Part shown: positions 55,601 through 64,000 of the stretch, piece by piece | Layout of the letters: each line of letters opens with the position of its first letter | Numbering within the stretch: position 1 is the stretch's first letter | Notes under the pieces: generated by a model | What the model was told of the DNA's origin: nothing | What the model saw: the letters and a program-made list of their open reading frames with translations, nothing else | Databases searched by the model: none | Translations under genes and position numbers: made by a program | Assembly: GCF_016859285.1 (NCBI RefSeq) | Contig: NC_053422.1 | Coordinates: 17,901,001 to 17,965,000, forward strand | Direction of reading: 5' to 3' | Source of the DNA: Xiphias gladius | Taxonomy: Eukaryota; Chordata; Actinopteri; Istiophoriformes; Xiphiidae | DNA length: 64,000 bases

Positions 55601-56458
55601 AAGCTTTGCTTTTGGAAATGGGAAAGGTCTTTTAGTGAGCCAAACTGAACTGCACTGAGCTCTGGGGTTCTCCTTATCAGAGGAAGCAATATGCACAGCC
55701 CACCGGCTCCTTCAGAATCAGCAATTAAATGTCAAAGCCAATAACTTGTATGTTCTCACATCTGTAGCCCCTAAATATGCGCACGCACCACCACACACAC
55801 TCATCTGATATTCGTTTAAAGATATTTGTATGACATTGAAACTGCTGTGTAGGCATTTGTCAGCATTTGCTTGATCAGTACAAACTGTTTCTTTTGATTA
55901 GTTGTGGAATCTTTCACCATATGGACAGCTGGGTCTCTCTCTGCATGACGGAGGGTCTTGCTGCAACAGAAAATTTACTGCATTTGTTTGTGTGTGTGGT
56001 TCCCAGGTGGGCCATCAAGGTGGTCGTCCTCTCACTGTGACTGCTGCTGCAAGAGCCACAAAAGTGAACGGGAGGGAGAGAGCGGCACTTCCTTCAATGA
56101 CCTCTCCACTTCCTGTTCTGAGACCCAGTCAGAGGCCAGTTCCCCTCAAGGAACCGTAATCTGTGGCCCCGTGAGACGGCAGTCCAACATCCAGACGCTG
56201 GACCGTCACATGCCTAAAGGACCGATTCACATGCTGCAACAGGCAGAGATGCGCCGCAAGACCGACATGCTCCGTGTGAGAACCTTCGGGGTCCGGGAAA
56301 GAGAGGCCGCAAAGAGGAAAGCGAATAAGGAGAAGCTGACTCCAGAGCAGGAGCTGGAGAAATGCATCCAGGACTTCCAGCGCATTAGGATTCCTGATCA
56401 CTTTCCAGAGAGGAAGTACATGTGGCAATCAGAGCTCCTGAGAAAGTACCGTCTCTAA
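46673..56458 (+). CDS. kctd16: BTB/T1-domain protein KCTD16, GABA-B receptor auxiliary subunit, complete
   Basis: Two coding exons, 46673-47495 and 56007-56458, join across an 8.5-kb intron (CTACC|GTGAGT and TTCCCAG|GTGGGCC). The joined codon reads through as YRGPSRW, and the product is 424 aa (mammalian about 428). The protein assembles on the GABBR2 tail and modulates GABA-B signalling and surface stability in neurons. The T1/BTB domain is at about 25-125 (VIELNVGGQVYYTRH, RGRYFIDRDGFLFRYVLDYL, LPDHFPERGRLKREAEYFQL). The H1 domain is at about 155-274 (GYITVAFRG, RFYLKFRHLERAFDMLSESG, ending YIFYR). Exon 2 supplies the KCTD16 C-terminal H2 region, with the Cys-rich HCDCCCKSHK and the end YMWQSELLRKYRL. 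A GTGAGTGA stop overlaps the donor, so unspliced RNA would end three residues past exon 1. Confidence 0.96.
49960..50290. repeat. Degenerate AT-rich tandem repeat with inverted second half
   Basis: Units of about 14-16 bases built from AAAAGTCAAAATTATGAGAT recur with point changes from 49970 to 50170. The motif then appears in the opposite sense (TTTTGACTTACTAAATCAAA, TTTTGATTTAGTAAATCAAA). It is a simple-repeat-like array without ORF, inside the kctd16 intron. Confidence 0.75.
53650..53840. mobile_element. SINE-like repeat ('aacctccttggcgg' ending)
   Basis: CCACCAAGTTTGGTGCAAAT, TTTTTGCGTACTCCTGCTGA, a (AAACAAACC)n tract and AACATAACCTCCTTGGCGG are the familiar blocks of a common teleost short repeat (from memory). 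It lies in the kctd16 intron with the AACC/AATAAACC microsatellite at about 53766-53805 inside it. Confidence 0.65.
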
Positions 56459-57257
56459 AACTGAGTGTGAAGAAGAGAAAAGACAAAAGAAAGAAGGAGA
56501 GATGATGCTGTAGTATCGTGTTACTATCAATGAAGAGTATTAACTGCATAGCCAATAGACTACACCCTCTAAGACACATACTGTACTAGAAAAAAAAAAA
56601 AAACTAAGGCCACTTTCCCCGCCAGCATGACTAAGAGGAGCACACACTGTACATGGCAGCGTGAGTCATTGATTTGTGAAGTATGCACAGTGTTGTGTAT
56701 GATATGCACATGTGTAAATCAGGTTACTCCTGTTGGGGCTTACATCGCTAACCGTGTTCTCACTTCAGAGAGCTGGCAGCCAGTTGTACTAAAGGCTACT
56801 ACTATATCAGTAGTCGAAGCAACAAAGCAACCTCAGGGGCAACATCATTTCAATTCATCAACTTATCACATAGCCTCCTGTATGTGCAATTGCCCTCAAT
56901 AGCTGTTTTTTAAATGGATACCCAGATGGTGCTGTGAGTTAGCATTGAAATATCACTCTACTCCACTGATAACACAAACAGTATAATTATTATAAGCTTT
57001 GATAACAGCACTGCATGTCATTTCACCCGTAGCGTAATTATGCAATATCAAACAAACTTTCAATTCACTGATTAGTGTGATGGGTAAACACGGCGTATGA
57101 CTGAGACTAACTTAAATGAAGACAGCACTGCCTAGATCTGTTTGCCATTGTGAAATTTTTTGTCTAATGTCATTATGTGTTGGATAGACAATGTTGTGTA
57201 GGTAGAATATAATGCCAATGGATATTGATTGTAAATGTGCAAAAAAAAGCTAATAAA
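56459..57257 (+). terminator. kctd16: kctd16 3'UTR with candidate poly(A) signal
   Basis: The sequence after the TAA is non-coding and AT-rich. The first good hexamer is AATAAA at 57252-57257 (AAAGCTAATAAATGG). A second option lies near 58360 (AAAAATAAAGTTT). The 3'UTR of KCTD16 may be much longer, so this end is tentative. Confidence 0.4.
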
Positions 57258-60200
57258 TGGCTTAGAATTGTATTTATTAATAGTGGACCTTCTTATGAGC
57301 TTCAGCACATTTGGATTTACAGGGAAATTCCAGTCTTTTTCAATGTGGGTCTTACTCTCATAACTGACCTTTCCACTATTTCACTCCCCGAAACAGCGGC
57401 TGTCCAGTTACAGCTTAGTGGCCATAAATATGCAAGCAGGCCTGTCAAGCTTTAGATTGCTCCACATGTTGAAGTGGTGCGCGTGGGGCTGTAGTAAAAG
57501 TGATATCCTACAGAGTTTGGAGGGTAGCCTCCAAATCCCAGCTGTGTAACTACAACAAAACTGTTGCTTTGATTAACACTGCCATGCCAGGATTGATTTA
57601 TGTAAACTGCAGTTTATTTGGAAAACTTGACGAGGATCACAGTGTTTGTCTTAATATACGTTGTGCGGCGCTGGCATTAGTCAGAGTGGCCACAACAAAA
57701 ATAAACAGTAGCATATTCCCATGTTTCTGGTGTCAGAGATGACAACGTTTTGCACAATAGCTTGATTTGAGTTTTTTCTCCTTGAACGTTGGATTTCCCA
57801 GATGCACAAGCTCCACATGGCTGAAAAACAAAACCATCTTGTCTTGTGTCACCAGCACACCCAACACAAAACTGGCTTCATTTAAGAAGTGAAATAGATC
57901 CTTCCTTGTTGACATGTGAATGTGTGCCTTATTCTCTTGAGAGGATTGCAAGGAAACGGAAAGAGAACCATAGCTGTGCATCATAAGCAGCATTTATAGA
58001 GAGCACTATTTTTAGCAAACAGATCTCTGCAGTGTCGCCACCGTGCATCCGTAAGGAGCAAGGCTTGGGGACCGTATTGCTGCAATCCCAAAAAAAACTC
58101 ATGTGATGATAGATGAAGAACTGCCTTTCTCTTGGGACAGTGAGTGTCCTCCAATACAAGTTCAAATGAAAGAGCTTTGTTACGGTGTGGTGATACATTT
58201 TGTTCTCTATGTGGAATTGCATATGACAATAACCAGATTGGAAGAATAAGAGATGTACCCCTGTAGCCCGTCCACCTTTGTCAGCATTAGGGCATTAATG
58301 CAAACTGAAACCTGTAATCCCGGGGGGGGGGGGCATCAGCCTAAAACCATATGTTACAAAAAATAAAGTTTAAAAAAATATCAGGACTTTCAAGTCTCTA
58401 TTTAGCTGCTATTTAACTAAGAGGAGATATGGGCTAGGATGTGAATGCAACTTCCAGAAACTCATAAAAAGGACATCAGATTCTTAATACCCCAGCAGAG
58501 AATAAAACAGAAAAACCTGGAAGGGGACTGTAACATAATGAATTTGTCAGGGATATAGTGGCCATTCTTCCTCTCCTCCTCTTTGCACCCGGGCCCATAT
58601 CTCTTCCTCTCAGCCTTCATTCAATAGGCACACAGCATGAAATCTCTCAGTTTGAAATCCAATGCCCCTTTTCCCGTCTTTGAAAACCAGATCCGCTTTG
58701 GATGGCATCTTGCCTCGCACCGTCTGAATCCTAATACCCCAATAAAAAATCAATGAATCTTTTTTTGCATATCAAATATACACAGCGTCATGGCGTAGCC
58801 CGGCCCGGCCTGGCCTGACCCAAATGACCTTGCTGGCCTATCCCACAGAACCACCTGAACACAGCTGTTGCCACTCTGCTTTTATTACGGATCAATAGCC
58901 TCAGATCCTGGTCCTGGCCTTTTAGTCTTTATAGACGGTCGATAACCAACATCCTCCTCTAGGATGCAAAGTAACATTAAATCTTCAATCAAAAAACATC
59001 ACTGCCACCTCCAACCACCCTCAATTACCCGGCAGGGTTGCCTGCAGGCCTTGCATTTCCCACATCAGCTTTCTTTAGCATTGGATAGGTATGTCAGTGT
59101 GATTGCTGCCCTTGAATTAGAAAATTACCGCAACGCGCGCGTGGATTCGAGAGTGGGAGAATTACGCTGCTTATCAGATATTAGGTGACCAGAAAAGACT
59201 GTTATTCACACATGGAATAATAGAGGCATGATGGAAAAAACCAAGCAAACAGGATTTCATTTTTCATACAGTGAATACAAGGATCAGAACATTTATTGTA
59301 TGAGGTTTGGAAGAGACTGTAATTCACTTTCCTCTTATGTTATAAATCCGAGGTGATAACTGGTGTTACTGTTGCAACATGGAAGATGTCTGCCACTACA
59401 CATCAAGGCAGGCACAGGATAATTTCTGCCAAGATCTGCTGACATCTGGAACAGAAAGATGAAATATGCAATTTATCTCTTTCCTCTGAAAAAATACCCA
59501 AACTCTTGCTGGGAGAGGTCTTGTTGCCTGTAGCGCGTCTCCATAAATATCCAAGACCAACATGTTTTTCTGCTCAGTCATCTAATTTTAGATGACTGAC
59601 ATCTCAAAGTTTTATAAACACTGGGGAAGTGCATGGAAATGTGGCTGACTAACTGGGAGACTGAACATCTTTCTCCTGAGGTTCACATCTTTGTTATTTT
59701 CATATTTGTTCATCATGATGGCAAAAAAAAAGGATATTCCCAGGATTGTGCTGCCATAGGCTCTGAATTTTCATGAAAAAAAGAAAGATAATGATCTCAC
59801 AGCCACTCAAACTGGTTTGCCCAGAGGATGCTTAAATTAATTTTTTCTTTTTTTTTCTTTAGACACAGCAAAAACATTTACATTCTATTGTCAAAACTTT
59901 AGGGCCCAGTTTTCCCTAAAGTGTCACTTCATCTATTTGTGGAAAAAAAAAATTTCATACATTTTTGTGATTGTTAACAAGGCCAGGTTTCCATTTACAA
60001 GCCACATTGTGCTCTGAGCTGTGATTATACTAAACCTATATACTGTGTGCTCTTTCACAGGGGAGCCTGCAGGGACATAGTTAGAGAAATGGGAGCCAAT
60101 TTACAGCCTCAGAGTACATTTGGGTCCTCACTCTGGCCTGATTCTGCCAAGTCCAATGTGTGGAAATACCAGTGGAACAGATTACAGACGAATCCAGGGG

Positions 60201-61230
60201 AAGAAATGACAAAATCACGGCGAATTTCATCACCATCAGCCCTGCAGAAAAATGAGAGCGATACCCCGTGTGGTGGGACCTCCCAATACAGAGAGAGGAA
60301 GACACAAACACACATGTGGACACGAAACAGGCCTACGGGGAGGTACAAACATGCATATTACGTCTTTGGGCCCCCCGTTACCAGTATCAACAAGTGAAAT
60401 GCACATCCATAAAATCATTAACGATCAGTTATTGGACATATTCCTTCTTGAAATTTTGGTTTTAAATTTTAATTGGATACCATTACAATACTGTCCTATT
60501 CTTGAAAGTATTTACTAGGAGCCTGTGCAAGAGAGAAACTTAATTTTAAAGAACATGTTTCAAGAAGCATATTTTCTCATTTATTTATGATGGTATCTTG
60601 CCATGCAAATAGTTTAAGTTATCAGAGTTATTTGCTCTGGTTTTGAGATATCCATCTCCAGGATTTCTGCTGCCACCCCGGTGCAACGACGGTATCTGAC
60701 TTTTGTTTGTGTTGCTTAAAGCACTGAATAATTATATTTAAAAATGCAACAGCACCATCTCGTTCCAAAAACAGTGTGCCAGTTACTCTGGAAAACTGAC
60801 AGACTCTGCTGTGAACAGGTTTCTCTGGAACTACTTCCAACTGAAGAAATAGTCCCCATAAAAAATGCTAATAGTTACTGTAGTTCTGTCGGTTATTCAG
60901 GATAAAAGACGTGGGATACTGATTTTCAGTTTTCACAGCACCACAAGCAAAACACCACTCCCCTTCACTGTATGGAATTGGTGGGAAAAAATCCCAGAGA
61001 TGCATATCTCAAAAAACTGGGCAAGTAAAACCGAAACATCTGTGTGGCTGGATAACACTGCAGGTAAATGTGAAAATATGTTAATGTTTAAATTCTTAAA
61101 CTCTTGGGGTCCAAATGTTTTTCAGACACAACACATGTATGATATAATTTTATTTAAGAAAAAAAAACTTTGCTTGTTTAAAATTTTGTAGATTGTAAAA
61201 ATGGGTTTCAAACACTTAGAAGTGTGAGAA
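57258..61230. other. kctd16 3' flank, no gene seen
   Basis: About 4 kb with no recognisable exon. It contains a G-run (58322-58332) and several A-tracts, and only short ORFs. Unique-looking stretches (58240-59200, 59800-60500) may hold conserved non-coding sequence, but I cannot test this. Confidence 0.5.
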
Positions 61231-61237
61231 AATTGCA

Positions 61238-61515
61238 TTATACACTAATTTGCCAGTTAATTAGGAACACCTTGCTGAAACTAATGCACTCTAATACAAC
61301 AGTCCTGACATTAATTCCACCTTTATGGAGGTTATAATGTTCAGTTTTTGTTGAAAATGTTTCAGGGAGGTGTTGATTCAAAATTAGAGACATTTTGGAG
61401 GCTGCAGTTTGTGGTGCTGTCGAATTGTCTTGTGATGTAATGGCAGGTGTTTCCAATGTTTTGTCTACCCCACTTATATGAGCGAGGGGTACATAAAATA
61501 TTAGAAACACCTGAC
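61238..61515. mobile_element. Non-autonomous repeat ('ttaattaggaacacct' type)
   Basis: AATTTGCCAGTTAATTAGGA(ACACCT) at the left is the typical edge of a widespread fish repeat. At the right, GGTGTTTCCAATGTTTTGT and ATAAAATATTAGAAACACC form an imperfect inverted pair around CCCCACTTATATGAGCGAGGGG. There is no coding capacity. Family recognition is from memory. Confidence 0.6.
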
Positions 61516-61529
61516 AGTATAATGAAATG

Positions 61530-63680
61530 AAATTCAAGAAGGTAGGATTTCTAGCAGGCCTAGCAACTCAGTGTATTTATTTATTTATGAAAAAAACCTT
61601 CTCCTCCCTCAGCTTGCTGCTCTGGCGCCAGCGCTGAGGTACGACAACGAGCACACGGTCATTCACCTCCTCAGACAGCCACTGTCAGCATTACAGTTAG
61701 TTATCTGTATCATCTGTGCAGCTCCACACATTATTGGATATTCTTCCAACTCCCCCAGGGATCCATTCAGCCTCCTGCACTGCACAAAAACAGGGTTCTG
61801 AATCCAGGTGCAAAGCTCCTAATGAGGCAAAATATCCAGGTATGGGGGAGGGAGAGCCAGGTTCCTGCATACTCAAGCTCACCTGGGCCTCCCTTGGGAC
61901 AAAGAGTCCATCAGTGGGAGAAGAATGAAGGTCTTATTATGCGGCCAGTCAAGTGAACTTGAAGCTCCACAGCATTTGTGGAGGTGTACTTAGTGTTGTT
62001 GTGTTTTGTTTTTTTAAACGTTTCCTCTTAGCAGCTGCAAGGGGGCTGATTTACAGACAAAGTGTCTTCCACTTGTCATTTCCCCCCTCATTACCTTATC
62101 CCTTTCTCAAGGACTGCTCTGGAGAATATACAGGCTCAATTAAGCTGTTCTGACCGGAAATCCCGTTGCTCATAAATCACCTCCAAGGGCCTCTGATCAG
62201 CGCTGCTACACCACAGCGTAAAGCAGCATACAGCGGCGTGTGCTGCTGAGCAGGACCGCGGCTATTATAAATCAAGGGAAGAGTGCAGAGTATATTGCAG
62301 GGGATGAAAAGACTGTAGGACACCATACCATAAATCTGGAAAATAATCACACAATGAATACAGCAGGACACGTAAACAGTTATGATGTTACGGGAGAATG
62401 GACAAGGACTTACTCACCTTCTTGTACACAGTGACTCTGTAAGGAGGAAATTATGGCAGAAACCTTTTCTATTTTGAATTTTATGATGGAGTTTGTCATT
62501 ATGTTATCAAACAGGGGTGAAGACAGAAGATTACACCGTTCAGTCAAAATGCGCTGCCCTCAGCTAATGTGTCGGCCTATTAAATAATCAGTAGGGGAAC
62601 ACTGTCTTAATTCTTCCTAACGTTTTCCCAGTGCTGTGCAATTAGAATTGCATGCCCGAACCATACCTTGAGGTGTCATTGCTTTATAAAACATCCTCAA
62701 ATAGCTTCTGAGTACTTTTCCTTGTGTGTAACCCCTTTTTAGTGTATAAGCGGTATAAAGACTCTGTTGCCTGTTAATTTCTTTCATGCCTTTTAACGAG
62801 AGCCTAGGGACAGACCCTGCTCTGAATGAATTGCAGGCCTATTACTGTGTGAGGAAAATAATCTCAGTATTAAATTTGAGCATTCAATTTGACTCCAAGG
62901 CGATAGACGGGGTTCAGGTTTAATTAAAACAAATCCTTCGCACGACTTGTGTGATGTGAGCTTCAACTCGCTGATAGAAAAAAAAAAAATATTGTCGGTG
63001 AATCAGTGTTTTCACACAAATCTGCCGAATTTTCCGTAATTGAAATTGGTCTCGGTTGGAGCGAATCAGCCACCACGGCTGGGAGGTGACTATCAAGTGG
63101 CACACAAACCCACAGCGCCCACAGTGAGGAAAATTCTCTCCCAGTCTGCCACAGTTCCTTGAATGTAATCCAGTCTATTTTCAGTGGTAATCTCTTGTTT
63201 TTAAAGGATGCAGGGTACAGCACCAAACAACAGACGCCCCATATTAATGCCAAATGCTTTATTTCCCAGCTACACTCATTAAACGGCATTCTTTTCTCTG
63301 GAGAAGTAATTATCTCATTGTCCCCTTCCAGAGCAGGTCTACAGGATGTATTTTTTAGGGATTATTATGCAGTATTTTTACAAAGCCGAGTGCATTATGC
63401 ATGTAAGAACCCCTCATATTACCCATGGAGTACCAGATTAATCCTTCCAGAGATTAAATGTTGCACACAGATAGTGGGCATGTTGCATCCACATAGGCTG
63501 ACATGCCACCATTGCTCTGTGGCTATCTACAGGGCACCAAACATATCTGCAGAGATTACTAAAACAAGTAAGTGTTTTCAGCGGCGGGCTGAAATAAAGC
63601 ACTCGGGTTCACTGGTCAGTTTATATTCCCAGATCAATAACATATGTGAATGTGGACAATAATGATACTACGCTTATCTT
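61530..63680. other. Gene-free sequence
   Basis: No exon, RNA or known repeat is recognised in about 2.1 kb. The longest ORF (63159-63662, + strand) has no family resemblance and starts without context; I treat it as chance. The segment 62150-62700 reads like unique, compositionally ordered DNA that could be conserved non-coding. Confidence 0.45.
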
Positions 63681-63689
63681 AAAAATGGA

Positions 63690-63935
63690 GCCTGTAGAAG
63701 AAAGAGTTTTCTTTACACATAGACGTGCAAATAACTTATCTTTAACCTTGCTAGCATCATGGTATGTTGGGATGGTATTGCTGGTAGGGCACTTTGTCCA
63801 TTACTTTGGTCCGGACTGAAATATATTGGATGGATACCCATGATATTTTGTGTAGACATTGGTTTCGGTTCCGGTTCACCAGACCATGAATCCTAATGAC
63901 TTTGGTGATCGACTGACTTTTACTCATATTTCCTC
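63690..63935. mobile_element. SINE/RTE-tail-like repeat ('ggatggatacccatgatattttgt' type)
   Basis: TTTGGTCCGGACTGAAATAT, ATTGGATGGATACCCATGAT, TTTTGTGTAGACATTGG and GAATCCTAATGACTTTGGTG are hallmark blocks of a very abundant teleost repeat (from memory). It continues close to the window edge, where the last about 65 bases are not assigned. Confidence 0.7.
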
Positions 63936-64000
63936 CTATATTTTTGATTTATGACCAAATACCTGCAAAACTGACGACATCACCCTCAGCTGTATTTTGT

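Larger units (their letters stand above)
47496..56006 (+). other. kctd16: kctd16 intron
   Basis: No exon is seen in 8.5 kb. The left part has an AG-rich stretch (48540-48960, GAGAGG, GGAGGGA repeats) that creates long spurious ORFs. Bases 49960-50290 are an AT-rich degenerate tandem repeat. Bases 53650-53840 are a SINE-like repeat. The remainder (about 50.3-53.6 and 53.9-55.9 kb) looks unique and without coding signature; conserved non-coding elements are possible but cannot be shown here. Confidence 0.6.

Noticed and set aside
63159-63662. 167-codon plus-strand ORF near the window end
   Set aside because: No family resemblance, no splice or start context and repeat-poor AT-rich background; taken as chance.

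Overview
The window is vertebrate nuclear DNA: multi-exon genes with GT-AG introns, AATAAA poly(A) signals, AT-rich introns and many short interspersed repeats. The proteins are clearly of vertebrate families, and several repeat families look typical of spiny-rayed (percomorph) teleosts. The compact gene spacing also fits a fish rather than a tetrapod. I read the exon structures by hand from splice sites and reading-frame continuity; the species cannot be named from the sequence alone.

Layout from left to right. (1) 76-1383, + strand: the last two coding exons and 3'UTR of an HSPA4 (Hsp110-class chaperone) gene cut by the window edge. (2) 2583-4800, +: a complete gnpda1 (glucosamine-6-phosphate deaminase, 276 aa, six coding exons). 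(3) 5790 to about 10.6 or 12.2 kb, +: a complete ndfip1 (Nedd4-family adaptor, 218 aa, seven coding exons, with a probable intron in the 3'UTR). (4) 13538-14962, -: a complete, very compact fgf1 (155 aa, three exons). (5) 20546-41991, with a 5' leader to about 43 kb, -: a complete nr3c1 glucocorticoid receptor (786 aa, eight coding exons) without the nine-residue insert between the zinc fingers, so GR2-like. (6) 46673-56458, +: a complete kctd16 (GABA-B receptor auxiliary subunit, 424 aa, two coding exons). (7) 56.5-64 kb: 3'UTR and gene-free flank with repeats.

The order gnpda1-ndfip1-fgf1-nr3c1-kctd16 is the conserved block of human 5q31, but spry4, arhgap26 and yipf5, expected between these genes, are not visible here. 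The genes do not form an operon or a shared pathway. ndfip1 and fgf1 are convergent, fgf1 and nr3c1 are in tandem, and nr3c1 and kctd16 are divergent.

Non-genic content includes two decayed transposase fragments inside nr3c1 intron 2 (a Tc1/mariner DDE piece and a hAT BED-finger piece), several terminal-inverted-repeat elements, SINE-like pieces, microsatellites (AC, AG, AGC, GCTAA) and a perfect 26-bp-arm palindrome at 44.43 kb. I found no CRISPR array, tRNA, rRNA or novel multi-gene system. The main points for a second look are the palindrome, the missing neighbours, the 3'UTR intron of ndfip1, the very small fgf1 and the transposase fossils.
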